A stretch of DNA of 38,778 nucleotides, from contig DYYG01000029.1 in the NCBI GenBank assembly GCA_020741775.1, positions 1 through 38,778 on the forward strand. Reading direction: 5' to 3'. The position numbers and the translations under genes were made by a program. Below the pieces are notes generated by a model. That model was not told where the DNA came from, did not search any database, and worked only from the letters and a program-made list of their open reading frames with translations. Source of the DNA: Methylorubrum populi (lineage in GTDB: Bacteria > Pseudomonadota > Alphaproteobacteria > Rhizobiales > Beijerinckiaceae). This document shows, one piece after another, positions 15,601 to 25,179 of this stretch. How positions within the stretch are numbered: the stretch's first letter is position 1; every line of letters begins with the position of its first letter.

Positions 15601-15657
15601 CCCCCGAGCCGATCGGGCGGGCCGCGCCTCGGGTTTCGGTCCGAGGCCCGTCGGGGG
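15601..15657. promoter_or_regulatory. Long stem-loop between binding-protein and ATPase genes
   Basis: CCCCCGA (15601-15607) pairs with TCGGGGG (15651-15657). Inside it CGGG (15614-15617) can pair with CCCG (15647-15650), and CCTCGG (15627-15632) with CCGAGG (15641-15646). It starts five bases after the binding-protein stop, and no T-run follows. Hairpins in this position commonly protect the binding-protein mRNA and lower expression of the downstream ATPase and permease; that role is inferred. Confidence 0.55.
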
Positions 15658-15662
15658 CTTGG

Positions 15663-17000
15663 TCAGGCCTTGCGGTTGGGCGAGGGGCCGTCGAACTTGA
15701 TCTTGTTCCGGTCGGCGTACTCGGCCTTCACGGTCTCCAGCTCGCCGCGCGCCTTGGCCTCGGCATAGGCCTTGGGCAGCGACCAGCCATCCGGCTTCGG
15801 ATAGCCGCGCCAATGGTGCTCGACATCGATCGGGTAGAGGTCGGCCTGCGGATCCCAGTCGTTCGGATGCAGGACGTGCGACAGCTTGCGATAGTCGAAC
15901 GGTTCGACGTCCTTGTTGTCGACGTAGCGGTCGATATAGCTGTCGATGTTGTCCCGCGTGACCGTGAGCGCGCGCCAGTACAGCTGCCGTTCGGCGGCCC
16001 GCGGCTGCCAGCCATGGGTCACGTCGAAGATGCGGGCGGCGAACAGCGCGCCGGTATAGACCGGGCTGTTGCCGCTCGTGGCGGTCTGCAGGCCGCGCTT
16101 GATCGCCTGCGAGCCGAGCGAGGTCCCATCGGCTCCGCCGACGAACACATCCTTGCCCGGCTTGATGCCGGCATTGCGCAGGGCCGCCAGGGCGCCCTGC
16201 GCCTCGTCGTCGTTCTGCGTGATGATGCCGACGATGTTCTTGTTGCGCGACAGAAGATCCTCGGTCGCCCGCAGAGATTCCTCTCGCAGCCACTTTCCGG
16301 GAAGTTTATCGACGAGCTTGGTCTTCGGAAAATCCTTGAAGGCGTCATCGCGTCCACGGTTGCGGGCGGTCTCGCACCAATTGCCCGGCGTGCCGGTGAG
16401 GGCCACGACGTCGCCGCCGCCGAACGTTTCGGTAACGGCCTTCAGAACCTCCGCCGAGACGCGCCGATGCGCATCGTCCTCCTCGGGAACGGCGTAGAGC
16501 GTGTAGTACTCCCCGGCGTCGAACGGCGTGTACCACGCCACGCTGTCCCAGATCGCGCCGAAGTAAGTCTTCGTGTCCTCGGCCACCTTCGAAACACGGC
16601 GGAGCGCGCTTCCGTCGAGAATGTTGAAGAAGCCGCCGGCTGCACGTGACGTCGTCAACTGCTCGAACTGGTTGAGCTGACGGGTGCTGTCGATCTGGCC
16701 GTCGAGGAAGACGTAGTTCTGCCCGAGTGCCTTCGAAGCAGCTTCGGCGCCCTTGCTGACGAGCTGATTGTACTCGGTGCTGGCGCTCCAGGCGAGATAC
16801 GCGATCTTGCCGGAGGGGTCGGCCACCGCAACGCTCGGCAGACCGAGAGCCGTGGCTGCGGCGCTGGCCGACAGGCCGGCCGAGGCGAGGGCGAGGAAGT
16901 CGCGCCGCGACACGCCCCGCGTATCGAGCCGGTCCATGTAATGATCGACGACCTTCCGGTCCTCGAAGTCGGGCAACGAGCGATGACGGCGGCTTGTCAC
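15663..17000 (-). CDS. Tat-exported sugar-type ABC substrate-binding protein
   Basis: A periplasmic binding protein of about 445 residues (Peripla_BP_4 type). The twin-arginine signal SRRDFLALASAGL is followed by a hydrophobic stretch and a VAVADP cleavage region, so it is exported folded by the Tat system. The mature part opens with GKIAYLAWSASTEYNQLVSKG and has an IVGIITQNDDEAQGALAALRNAG, then DVFVGGADGTSLG pattern of ribose/xylose-type binders. I prefer the GTG at 17000 because of a GGTGGAGA site eight bases upstream. The ATG at 16937 gives a shorter n-region but has no clear ribosome binding site. It is the first gene of the operon ABC importer + NtaA-like monooxygenase. Tat export of such a binder is unusual and may hint at a cofactor or metal. 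Its ligand is unknown. Confidence 0.82.
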   Translation of the reverse strand: MTSRRHRSLPDFEDRKVVDHYMDRLDTRGVSRRDFLALASAGLSASAAATALGLPSVAVADPSGKIAYLAWSASTEYNQLVSKGAEAASKALGQNYVFLDGQIDSTRQLNQFEQLTTSRAAGGFFNILDGSALRRVSKVAEDTKTYFGAIWDSVAWYTPFDAGEYYTLYAVPEEDDAHRRVSAEVLKAVTETFGGGDVVALTGTPGNWCETARNRGRDDAFKDFPKTKLVDKLPGKWLREESLRATEDLLSRNKNIVGIITQNDDEAQGALAALRNAGIKPGKDVFVGGADGTSLGSQAIKRGLQTATSGNSPVYTGALFAARIFDVTHGWQPRAAERQLYWRALTVTRDNIDSYIDRYVDNKDVEPFDYRKLSHVLHPNDWDPQADLYPIDVEHHWRGYPKPDGWSLPKAYAEAKARGELETVKAEYADRNKIKFDGPSPNRKA

Positions 17001-17579
17001 TTGAGAGGTCTCCACCTTCACGGGCCGCGCATCCCGAGCGGCCTGTCGCGGGGCTTTCCTGCCGCCGGATCCACACGCACGAAGCGCGGCGGGCGGGCTC
17101 GTCCTGCCGATATCCTGCAAGCATCGGTTCGGCCGAGGCTCGGATCTGCATGCGATATTCGGGAGAAAGCTTGAGCAATAATCTGAATGCATTAGTTTTA
17201 AGTCAATAGAAATATGCGACTGATATTTTGCAATCAGTGGGGTAAGCATACTAATTAGTGCGGGACTTCGTAGATTTGTTTCCCCAAGCTGGGCCATGGG
17301 GCCTCGAAACCGTGATCGTGCCGTCACGTCGAGGGCCGTGCGGCATTGCACCCGTATTGCAGAATCGGCCGGACCGATCGTCGGAGCGGTGATCGCGGCC
17401 AGGCCGCGCCAATCTTCTCCCGAGCGCCTCCGAAGCTAAGCGATCCCTCTCCGAGAGCGCGTTCTATAAAAAGAACAATCCCGTTGACTTAAAGAACGAC
17501 GCCGGACACCCTGGCCGTATCGGATGGGCTCCAGCGAGGCCACCGGTTCGAGATCCAAGAAAACGGGAGTTCCAGAACG
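17001..17579. promoter_or_regulatory. Divergent regulatory region between ABC/monooxygenase operon and groESL
   Basis: A 579-bp gene-free region between diverging operons. The part nearest the binding-protein gene, about 17165-17275, is strongly AT-rich and carries a perfect 10-bp palindrome ACTAATTAGT (17250-17259) and a CTGA-N10-TCAG repeat (17220-17237). The part nearest groES has a GTTCT-N6-AGAAC inverted repeat at 17461-17476. I see no CIRCE element (TTAGCACTC-N9-GAGTGCTAA) before groES, so HrcA control of this groESL copy is not supported. Confidence 0.5.
17461..17497. promoter_or_regulatory. Candidate operator upstream of groES
   Basis: GTTCT (17461-17465) and AGAAC (17472-17476) form an inverted repeat with a 6-bp AT spacer. 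The motif AAAGAAC occurs at 17470-17476 and again at 17491-17497, exactly 21 bp or two helical turns apart. A TTGACT that could serve as a -35 box (17484-17489) lies between the two copies. This looks like a protein-binding site overlapping the groES promoter; the protein is unknown. Confidence 0.4.
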
Positions 17580-17870
17580 ATGGCGTTTCGACCCTTGCAC
17601 GACCGCGTGCTGCTGCGCCGCGTCGAGAGCGATGAGCGGACAAAGGGCGGCATCATCATCCCGGATACCGCCAAGGAGAAGCCGCAGGAGGGTGAGGTCA
17701 TCGCCGTCGGGCCCGGTGCGCGCGACGAGCAGGGCCGCGTCAACGCCCTCGACGTGAAGGCCGGCGACCGTGTGCTGTTCGGCAAGTGGTCCGGCACCGA
17801 AATCAAGGTCGACGGCCAGGATCTCCTGATCCTCAAGGAATCCGACATTCTCGGCGTGGTCGCCGCCTGA
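17580..17870 (+). CDS. groES: Co-chaperonin GroES
   Basis: A 96-residue co-chaperonin of normal length. It has the N-terminal [17 protein letters not shown], the mobile loop [20 protein letters not shown], the EVIAVGPG roof region and the closing KESDILGVV. It caps the GroEL ring during ATP-driven folding in the cytoplasm. It lies 34 bp upstream of groEL in the usual groESL operon. The mobile-loop hydrophobic triplet III is intact. Upstream DNA lacks CIRCE but has an AAAGAAC repeat pair that may act as an operator. Confidence 0.97.
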   Translation: MAFRPLHDRVLLRRVESDERTKGGIIIPDTAKEKPQEGEVIAVGPGARDEQGRVNALDVKAGDRVLFGKWSGTEIKVDGQDLLILKESDILGVVAA

Positions 17871-17904
17871 GCCCATCCCAATCCAACGACATCGGGAGAT
17901 TTGA

Positions 17905-19527
<1,623 letters not shown>

Positions 19528-19544
19528 TGACCTGAGGCGGAGGG

Positions 19545-19559
19545 TCCGGCAACGCCGGA
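19545..19559 (+). terminator. Short stem-loop after groEL
   Basis: TCCGGC (19545-19550) and GCCGGA (19554-19559) form a 6-bp hairpin with a 3-nt loop 18 bases after the groEL stop. No T-run follows, so it is weak evidence for a terminator and would not prevent read-through into usg. Confidence 0.25.
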
Positions 19560-19697
19560 TCGTCGCAAGTGCCGGCACGGCATTCGCTTGACCCGTGGCG
19601 GCTCGCCGGACAGCGATCGGGGTCCATTCCCCGATCGTGCCCAAGCCTTGACCACCGCCTGTCCCGCCGGATGGGCCTGCTTCGATGAGGTCGACCG

Positions 19698-19970
19698 ATG
19701 GCCGCTTCACAGGATTTTCGCCGCAGGATCGAGGGTTACAGTCTGACGACGGCCGAGATCCTTTATCACCTGCCCGACTTCCCGCATCTCCTTCAGAGTT
19801 TCGTCTGGCAGAGCCACGACCTGTTCCCGCAATTCCCGGAACTGAAACGCTTCCTGGACTTCTGGCAGGAGACGCTGGACGGTCCCTTGCACTCGGTCAG
19901 GGTGATGCATTCCCGCCTGATCAGGCCGACCGAACTCAAGGCGCTCTCGGCCGAGTTCCATCTGCACTGA
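19698..19970 (+). CDS. usg: Usg family protein
   Basis: A 90-residue protein matching the alphaproteobacterial Usg family: RRIEGYSLTTAEILYHLPD, LLQSFVWQSHDLFPQFP, LKRFLDFWQ, and the strongly conserved LDGPLHSVRVMHSRLI. In Caulobacter usg lies in the trp operon between trpF and trpB; its function has not been worked out. Here it stands 170 bp after groEL in the same direction, with GAGG seven bases before its ATG, so it could belong to the groESL transcript or have its own promoter. Conservation is high for such a small gene. Confidence 0.85.
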   Translation: MAASQDFRRRIEGYSLTTAEILYHLPDFPHLLQSFVWQSHDLFPQFPELKRFLDFWQETLDGPLHSVRVMHSRLIRPTELKALSAEFHLH

Positions 19971-19982
19971 ACGACCGGCGTC

Positions 19983-20012
19983 GCGGCAGGCGGAGATGGC
20001 CCGGACTGCCGC
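19983..20012. terminator. Stem-loop between convergent usg and acnX small-subunit genes
   Basis: GCGGCAG (19983-19989) pairs with CTGCCGC (20006-20012) across a 16-nt loop, in the 104-bp gap where the two genes converge. The position suits a bidirectional terminator, but no T-run is present on either side. Confidence 0.3.
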
Positions 20013-20074
20013 GGCGGGCTGTTTCGACTTGCTGCTCCTCGAGGAAGGGTTTCGAGGCCGGCGGTGCCGCCGGG

Positions 20075-20497
20075 TCATCCGCCCTCCGCGACCCGTCGCA
20101 GGATCGTGACGATCCCTCCGGCCGGATCGAGGACGATCTCGTCGCCGCTCGCGATGAGATCCGTGACGTCGCCTTCGAACCGATCCATCAGCGGCAAGTT
20201 CGCGAAGACCGCCCCCTGCGCCAGAATCGGGTTGACCCGGTTGAACAGCAGGCCAGCGGGCGCGAGTCCGCGCTCGACCATGTCGCGCAGCATCCAGGCG
20301 GAAGCGACGCCGCCTTTGGCGGTGTTGAGCACGAGGATGCGTCCGACATAGCTCTGGCCGAACAGGGCGTGGGATTGCCGCGAGAACACGCCCTGCACCC
20401 GGTCGAGATCGTAGCGGGCGCTGAAATCGTCGCGGGCGACGAGGGCAAGGCCTCGGACTTCCGGTCCGATCCCGGGATGGGCCTTTAACCGCGTCAC
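20075..20497 (-). CDS. Aconitase X swivel-domain (small) subunit, DUF126
   Basis: A 140-residue protein of the DUF126 family, the swivel domain of type-II aconitase X. Recognisable parts are LVARDDFSARYDLDRVQGVFS, ALFGQSYVGRILVLNTAKGG with the conserved Gly-rich loop, VASAWMLRDM and LFNRVNPILAQGAVFANLPLMDRF. In aconitase X this subunit supplies a serine-containing active-site loop to the large subunit. Translation most likely starts at the GTG at 20497, which overlaps the TGA of the large-subunit gene by four bases (GTGA), a coupled arrangement. It is the last gene of a minus-strand operon with a tauABC-like importer. Confidence 0.88.
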   Translation of the reverse strand: MTRLKAHPGIGPEVRGLALVARDDFSARYDLDRVQGVFSRQSHALFGQSYVGRILVLNTAKGGVASAWMLRDMVERGLAPAGLLFNRVNPILAQGAVFANLPLMDRFEGDVTDLIASGDEIVLDPAGGIVTILRRVAEGG

Positions 20498-21747
20498 GCG
20501 ACGATCCTGCCCGACACGGCAGCCTCCACGCATTGATCCACCGTCCGCAGCGTTGGCGCGAAGCCGTAGCCGCCAATAATGTTCACGAGCTTGGCCGAGG
20601 GCGTCACGAGGCGGTGCCACCCCATCGCCTGCGCCATCTCCCGCGCGTAGGATTGGTAGAAGCACACGCCTTCCAGCACGATGCCGCCTGCTTCCTCGAT
20701 CCGGCCGGTCAGGCCCATGCGGTCGGCGGCGGCCTTGTTCTCGGGGGAAGTGGCGATCAACAAGGTTGTCTCCGCATGGACGCGCCGTCCGTCGAGGCGG
20801 CGGGCGAGGTCGTCGATCTCGATCAGCGAGAGTTGGGGCGCGGAGAACACCACCACGTCGGCCCGCTCGCCGGTCGCATCGTAGCGGGCGTAGAGGCCGG
20901 CGATGTCGGAGTCCCGGATCACGATCGGGGCCGGCAAAGGGCTGTCCGTGACGTCGTCGCGGGTGCGCGCCTCCGCCGTCAGGCCGACGAGGTGGAACAA
21001 AGCGGTCGAGCCGAAGCTCGCCATGGCGGCGCCGAGCTGCTTCAGGGCGTCCGAGCCCGGCGTGCGGGCGATGCCCTCGATCAGCGGGACTTCCCAGTAG
21101 CTGTTGCAGGTCCGCCCGATCAGCGCGCCGAGGGCGCCCCAATCGGCGAGATCCTTCAGGTCCGCCTCCACCACGAAAGACTTCGTGGCTCGGCGGTGCC
21201 GGTCGAGATGGTAGCCGTAGCGGGGCGTCAGCCCGGTCAGGCCGGCGGCGAGCGCCGACGGGCCGCCCTCGAAATTGGTCCGCGCCCCGAACACGCTGTT
21301 GCAGTAGATCGCCACCCCGGTATCGCCCATGGCGAGGTGCTCGCCGCGGGTCGGAGGCAGGACGGTCTGGTAGTTGATGCAGGTGTTGGTCATCAGGACG
21401 CCGAGCGCCTCCAGCGCCCGAGCGGCGCGGCGCTCCAGCGCCGCCATGGCCTCGGTCTGGCCGAGCCGCCGATAGGCGGCAAAATCGAGCCCGCGCGGGT
21501 CGGTGATCGTCGGCACCCGCGTGCGCCGCTCGGCCTGCGGCATCGCCGCCAGGCGCTCGACATAGGCCACGCCCGCCTCACCGAGGGATTCGGTATCGCC
21601 CATGACATGCGCTTGGGTGACAGGCACGAAATCGGGCGCGTCGAAGAAGCGGCCGACGGCAATCTGGTGCTCGATGGCGAGCCGGCGTGCCTCGCCGAAG
21701 GCACCCGCGCGCATCGCCTTGGCCTCGTCGCTGAGGGTGATCGTCAT
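20494..21747 (-). CDS. Aconitase X catalytic (large) subunit, DUF521
   Basis: A 417-residue protein of the AcnX family. Characterised members dehydrate cis-3-hydroxy-L-proline in bacteria or mevalonate 5-phosphate in archaea, using an iron-sulfur centre. Family blocks seen are the N-terminal LSDEAKAMRAG, THVMGDTESLG-like QAHVMGDTES, NTCINYQ (Cys123), GVAIYCNSVFGARTNFEGG (Cys149), SALAAGLTGLTPRYGYH, and VIGRTCNSYWE-like IGRTCNSYWEVPL. The usual C-T/A-P-Y motif reads C-I-N-Y, and the segment before NSVFGARTN also differs from the hydroxyproline enzymes as I remember them. I therefore leave the substrate open. The ATG at 21747 starts right at the family N-terminus. The gene overlaps the small-subunit gene by 4 bp and lies 35 bp after the permease gene. 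Confidence 0.88.
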   Translation of the reverse strand: MTITLSDEAKAMRAGAFGEARRLAIEHQIAVGRFFDAPDFVPVTQAHVMGDTESLGEAGVAYVERLAAMPQAERRTRVPTITDPRGLDFAAYRRLGQTEAMAALERRAARALEALGVLMTNTCINYQTVLPPTRGEHLAMGDTGVAIYCNSVFGARTNFEGGPSALAAGLTGLTPRYGYHLDRHRRATKSFVVEADLKDLADWGALGALIGRTCNSYWEVPLIEGIARTPGSDALKQLGAAMASFGSTALFHLVGLTAEARTRDDVTDSPLPAPIVIRDSDIAGLYARYDATGERADVVVFSAPQLSLIEIDDLARRLDGRRVHAETTLLIATSPENKAAADRMGLTGRIEEAGGIVLEGVCFYQSYAREMAQAMGWHRLVTPSAKLVNIIGGYGFAPTLRTVDQCVEAAVSGRIVA

Positions 21748-21782
21748 AGGCTGTGATCCAGGAAGTTTCGCAGGGGCGCCGC

Positions 21783-22670
21783 TCAGCGCACCATGCCCCA
21801 GCGCCGGACCGTCAGCCGCTCGATCGTGGCGAACACGATGTTCTCGACCACGAGGCCGATGGCGATGACGACGAGCAGGCCGGCGAAGACGCGGTCGGTG
21901 TAGAGTTCGTTGCGGTTCTGAAAGATGTACCAGCCGAGACCGCCCCGGCCCGAGGCCGCGCCGAACACCAGTTCCGCCGCGATCAGCGTGCGCCACGCGA
22001 AGGCCCAGCCGATCTTGAGGCCCGACAGGATTGCCGGCAGCGCGGCGGGGATCAGCATCTGCCGGACATAGGCGAGGCCGGTCAGCCCATAATTGCGCCC
22101 GGCCATGCGCAGGGTCTCGGGCACGCCCTGGAAGCCGGCGAAGGTGTTGAGCGCCAGCGGCCACAGCACCGAGTGGACCAGCACGAAGACGAGGCTGGCC
22201 GAGCCGAGGCCGAACCAGAGCAGGGCTAGCGGCAACAGCGCGATCGCCGGCAGCGGATTGAGCATCGCGGTCAGCGTCGAGAGCAGATCCCGTCCGAACT
22301 GCGTCGAGACGGCGAGCGTGGTCAGCAGGAACGCCAGCCCGACCCCGGCGAGATAGCCTTGCGCCAGGACGGCGAGCGAGATTTGCACGCGCTCCAGAAG
22401 CTCGCCGCTCGCCAGCCCCTCGCGCAGGGCCGACAGGGTAGCAAGGAAGCCGGGCAGGAGGAGGTCGTTGTTCTGCCAGCGTGCCAGCGCCTCCCAGGCC
22501 AGCGCCAAGACGGCTAGGATCAGGCCCTTGCGCAACCAGCCCTGCTGCCAAGCCCGTGTGGAGAGCGGCAGCACGCGCTCAACGGGAGCCTCAACGAAGG
22601 GCGCGAGCGCCCGATCGACCTCCGGCCGGATCGGAGGGGTAAGGCGCGGGTTCAAGACGTGCTGATTCAT
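21783..22670 (-). CDS. ABC transporter permease, nitrate/sulfonate/taurine type
   Basis: A 295-residue permease of the TauC/SsuC branch. After a hydrophilic N-terminus of about 50 residues come roughly six membrane helices. The EAA-type loop is AGRNYGLTGLAYVRQMLIPAALPAILSGLK, here with the usual spacing to the final helices. PLPAIALLPLALLWFGLG and GWAFAWRTLIAAELVFGA are typical. The gene begins at an ATG whose last bases form the TGA of the ATPase gene (ATGA overlap), so the two are translationally coupled. It lies 35 bp upstream of the aconitase X genes in one operon, so the imported compound is probably the precursor or substrate of that dehydratase. Confidence 0.9.
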   Translation of the reverse strand: MNQHVLNPRLTPPIRPEVDRALAPFVEAPVERVLPLSTRAWQQGWLRKGLILAVLALAWEALARWQNNDLLLPGFLATLSALREGLASGELLERVQISLAVLAQGYLAGVGLAFLLTTLAVSTQFGRDLLSTLTAMLNPLPAIALLPLALLWFGLGSASLVFVLVHSVLWPLALNTFAGFQGVPETLRMAGRNYGLTGLAYVRQMLIPAALPAILSGLKIGWAFAWRTLIAAELVFGAASGRGGLGWYIFQNRNELYTDRVFAGLLVVIAIGLVVENIVFATIERLTVRRWGMVR

Positions 22671-23551
22671 CGGGGGGCCGTCTCGGCCTCGAACAGGCGC
22701 CGGTGCAGACGCTGGACAGCCGCCTGGAAGTCGTGGCTGCCGATGCTGTTCAGGTCGAATTCGTGGCAATTGACCTCGCTGCGCAGCCGTCCCGGATGAG
22801 GCGAGAGCAGCGCCACCCGGTTGCCGACCACGAGGGCTTCCTCGATCGAGTGGGTCACGAACAGCAGGGTGAAGCGGACCTCGTCCCAGAGGGCGAGCAA
22901 CTCCTCCTGCATCTTGCGCCGGGTCAGGGCGTCGAGGGCGGCAAAGGGCTCGTCCATCAGCAGCACCTTCGGCTGCATGGCGAGCGCGCGGGCGATGGCC
23001 ACGCGCTGCTTCATGCCGCCGGAGAGCTGGTGCGGGTAGCTGTCGGCGAAGCGCGAGAGCCCGACCTTGTCGATGTAGTGCCGCGCCCGCTCCTCCGCCT
23101 TCCGCCGGCCGAGGAGGCCCGCGGCCTGCAAGGGAAAAGCGACGTTCTGCGCCACTGTCTTCCAAGGCGGAAGCTGATCGAATTCCTGAAAAACGACGAT
23201 GCGATCGGGCCCCGGTCCGCGCACGGCCTGTCCGCCGAGGGTGATCGTGCCCTCGATCGGTGCGTGGAAACCCGCGATCGCCTTGAGCAGGGTGGACTTG
23301 CCGCAGCCCGACGGGCCGAGCAGCACGAAACGGTCGGCCTCGAACACATCGAAATCGATGCGGTGGGTGGCGCGCACGACGCGCTCCCGCGTGCGGTATT
23401 CCAGGCTGACGCCGGAGACGCGCAGGAGCGGCGGCGGCAGGGCTTCCGAAGCCGCGCCGAGACGCCGGATCGGGGCTGCGGACGGCCTTTGCCGAAAGGC
23501 GGCGGAATCGTCGCGCGTGGCGACCAGGGGCATGGACACCGATCCGCTCAA
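22667..23551 (-). CDS. ABC transporter ATP-binding protein, nitrate/sulfonate/taurine type
   Basis: A 294-residue ATPase of the TauB/SsuB branch. It has Walker [11 protein letters not shown]-loop [11 protein letters not shown], signature [15 protein letters not shown], Walker [13 protein letters not shown] and the switch histidine in FVTHSIEEA. An N-terminal extension of some 40 residues precedes the core. The start may be a TTG at 23551 that overlaps the TGA of the binding-protein gene (TTGA), or the ATG at 23533; neither has a strong ribosome binding site, and coupling favours the first. It overlaps the permease gene by 4 bp at its other end. Confidence 0.9.
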   Translation of the reverse strand: MSGSVSMPLVATRDDSAAFRQRPSAAPIRRLGAASEALPPPLLRVSGVSLEYRTRERVVRATHRIDFDVFEADRFVLLGPSGCGKSTLLKAIAGFHAPIEGTITLGGQAVRGPGPDRIVVFQEFDQLPPWKTVAQNVAFPLQAAGLLGRRKAEERARHYIDKVGLSRFADSYPHQLSGGMKQRVAIARALAMQPKVLLMDEPFAALDALTRRKMQEELLALWDEVRFTLLFVTHSIEEALVVGNRVALLSPHPGRLRSEVNCHEFDLNSIGSHDFQAAVQRLHRRLFEAETAPR

Positions 23552-24582
23552 CTGCCCGCAGCGACGCGCGGGTTGACGAAGAAGTAGTCTTCGAGCGCCT
23601 TGGGCTCGTTCTTGATCGCGCCGACGCTCTGCATGAAGCGGCCGAGGCCGAGGGTGTTCTGCGGCTCGACCTTGAAGGTCACTTCGGGGTTCTTGATCAC
23701 CTTGAGCAGCAGGTCCCGGTCGAGCCGGCTGTTGGTGTCGCGCAGGTAGATATCGGCCGCCTTTTCCGGATTATCGGTGATGAACTTCGCCGCCTCGTCG
23801 AGAGCATCGACGAAGGCCGCGTAGGTCTTCGGGCTGTCCCGGTAGAAGCGCTCGGTGGCGTAGAGTGCGCTCGACGTCGCCGGGCCGCCCTGGACGTCGT
23901 AGGAGTTCAGCACCACCCGCGCATTCGGGTTGCCGGCCAGTTCCTGCTCCTGGAATGGCGGATTGCCGAAATGCCCGGTGATCTCGGTGCCACCTTTGAT
24001 GATGGCGGCCGCCGCTTCCGGATGCGGCAGCGCGACGGTGATCCGGTCGAGCCGGGCGAACTCCTTATCGCCCCACAGCCGGGCCGAGGCCCATTGCAGG
24101 ATGCGCGAATGCACCGAGACGCCGACCGCCGGCACGGCGATGCGGTCCTTGTCGGTGAAGTCGGCGATCGACTTCACGTCGGGACGATTGGTGACGAGGT
24201 AGTTCGGGAAGTTGCCGAGCGAGGCGACGCCCTTGACGTTCTGCCGGCCGCGCGTGCGGTCCCATAACGTGAACAGCGGGCCAATGCCGGCGCCTGCGAC
24301 CTCGATATTGCCGGACAGCAGCGCGTCGTTGACGGCGGACCCGCCCGAGAGCTGCACGTACTCGACCTTAATGTCGAGGCCGGCCGCCTTGCCGTGCTTC
24401 TCGACCAACTTCTGGTCTTCGAGCACGTTGAGGAGAAGGTAGACGATGCCGAACTGCTTGGCGATGCGCAGTTGACCCTCGGCGGCCGAAGTCGCGCCCG
24501 GTGCGATGCCGGCGAGAACAAGGCCCAAGCAGAGAGCGGCGGCTCGCATGCGCGTTGGCAGGCCGCGTTGCGTGCCCATCAT
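23548..24582 (-). CDS. ABC substrate-binding protein, NMT1/SsuA-like
   Basis: A 344-residue periplasmic binding protein. A Sec signal peptide (basic MMGTQRGLPTRMRA, hydrophobic ALCLGLVLAGIA, cleavage near ATSAAEG) is followed by a mature part of the sulfonate/nitrate/NMT1 type: FGIVYLLLNVLEDQKLVEKHG, VQLSGGSAVNDALLSGNIEVAGAG, and IAVPAVGVSVHSRILQ. These proteins bind small acids or aromatic or sulfonated compounds, and the ligand cannot be read from sequence. It is the first gene of the operon SBP-ATPase-permease-acnX large-acnX small. All ABC genes overlap their neighbour by 4 bp, which indicates tight co-expression. Confidence 0.88.
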   Translation of the reverse strand: MMGTQRGLPTRMRAAALCLGLVLAGIAPGATSAAEGQLRIAKQFGIVYLLLNVLEDQKLVEKHGKAAGLDIKVEYVQLSGGSAVNDALLSGNIEVAGAGIGPLFTLWDRTRGRQNVKGVASLGNFPNYLVTNRPDVKSIADFTDKDRIAVPAVGVSVHSRILQWASARLWGDKEFARLDRITVALPHPEAAAAIIKGGTEITGHFGNPPFQEQELAGNPNARVVLNSYDVQGGPATSSALYATERFYRDSPKTYAAFVDALDEAAKFITDNPEKAADIYLRDTNSRLDRDLLLKVIKNPEVTFKVEPQNTLGLGRFMQSVGAIKNEPKALEDYFFVNPRVAAGS

Positions 24583-24669
24583 ATCGACCCTTAGTGTGCG
24601 GAACGTGCGAGCCGGACAGGTTTATTCCGTCAAAGCTATGGATTATTTGCCATTGTATTCAGTTTGCGT

Positions 24670-24688
24670 CAATAAGAACGTTTTATTG
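24670..24688. promoter_or_regulatory. Inverted repeat upstream of the tauA-like gene
   Basis: CAATAA (24670-24675) and TTATTG (24683-24688) form a perfect inverted repeat with a 7-bp spacer. They lie in the AT-rich region about 90 bp upstream of the binding-protein start at 24582. Position and symmetry suit an operator for the minus-strand operon; no regulator gene is adjacent. Confidence 0.4.
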
Positions 24689-24822
24689 TCGAATTGAATC
24701 TACAAAGCAGAGTATTCCACCATCGTCTCGCTGGAGAGAAGATCGTCGCGTCGTGTCCGGCCTCCGGACCGATCCGAATTCAGTGTCCCGGATCGTCACC
24801 CCGCTGCGCGACCGGAAGCCGG

Positions 24823-24928
24823 CTAGGGCGCATTCCGCCGAAGTGGACACCGGTTCGGCGCTAGAAAGCGCGTCACAACAAGGGCCTAGAGCCGTGCCCG
24901 ATTGCAACGCGGTCGGGCACGGCTCTAG
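24823..24928 (-). repeat. 106-bp dispersed hairpin repeat, copy 2 (inverted)
   Basis: Reverse complement of the element at 2625-2730, same length and three mismatches. It keeps both CTAG ends and both hairpins; the 14-bp stem of the first hairpin is fully intact (24889-24928 region). It lies in the non-coding region between two diverging transport operons. The near identity of copies 22 kb apart shows either recent spread or strong constraint on the structure. Confidence 0.9.
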
Positions 24929-25179
24929 GCAGGCAGAGGAAGTCCGGGATGAGCCTTGCGTGGCTCGGCATCGCATCGGCCGCGAGGGGAGAGGGGGCTG
25001 GCCCCGAACGGGCGCGCGCGGAGATGGGCCGAGTTCATCATCGCGTCCGCGCGTTACTCAATCGGCAGAGCAGGGGGGACAGCGCGTCAACAGCGGTGTG
25101 CCGGACGCCCGAACCGTCTCGAAGCCATCAAGAAATCCTCGACGCGTGGGCCAATCTGTCGAAGCCGGCAGCTGACAAA

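Noticed and set aside
13900..15768. 622-codon plus-strand frame opposite the RbsA-like gene
   Set aside because: Arg/Asp/Glu/Gly-rich shadow of a GC-rich gene on the other strand; the minus-strand reading has clear ABC motifs.
17001..17579. CIRCE/HrcA operator before groES
   Set aside because: No TTAGCACTC-N9-GAGTGCTAA or close variant was found in the upstream region.
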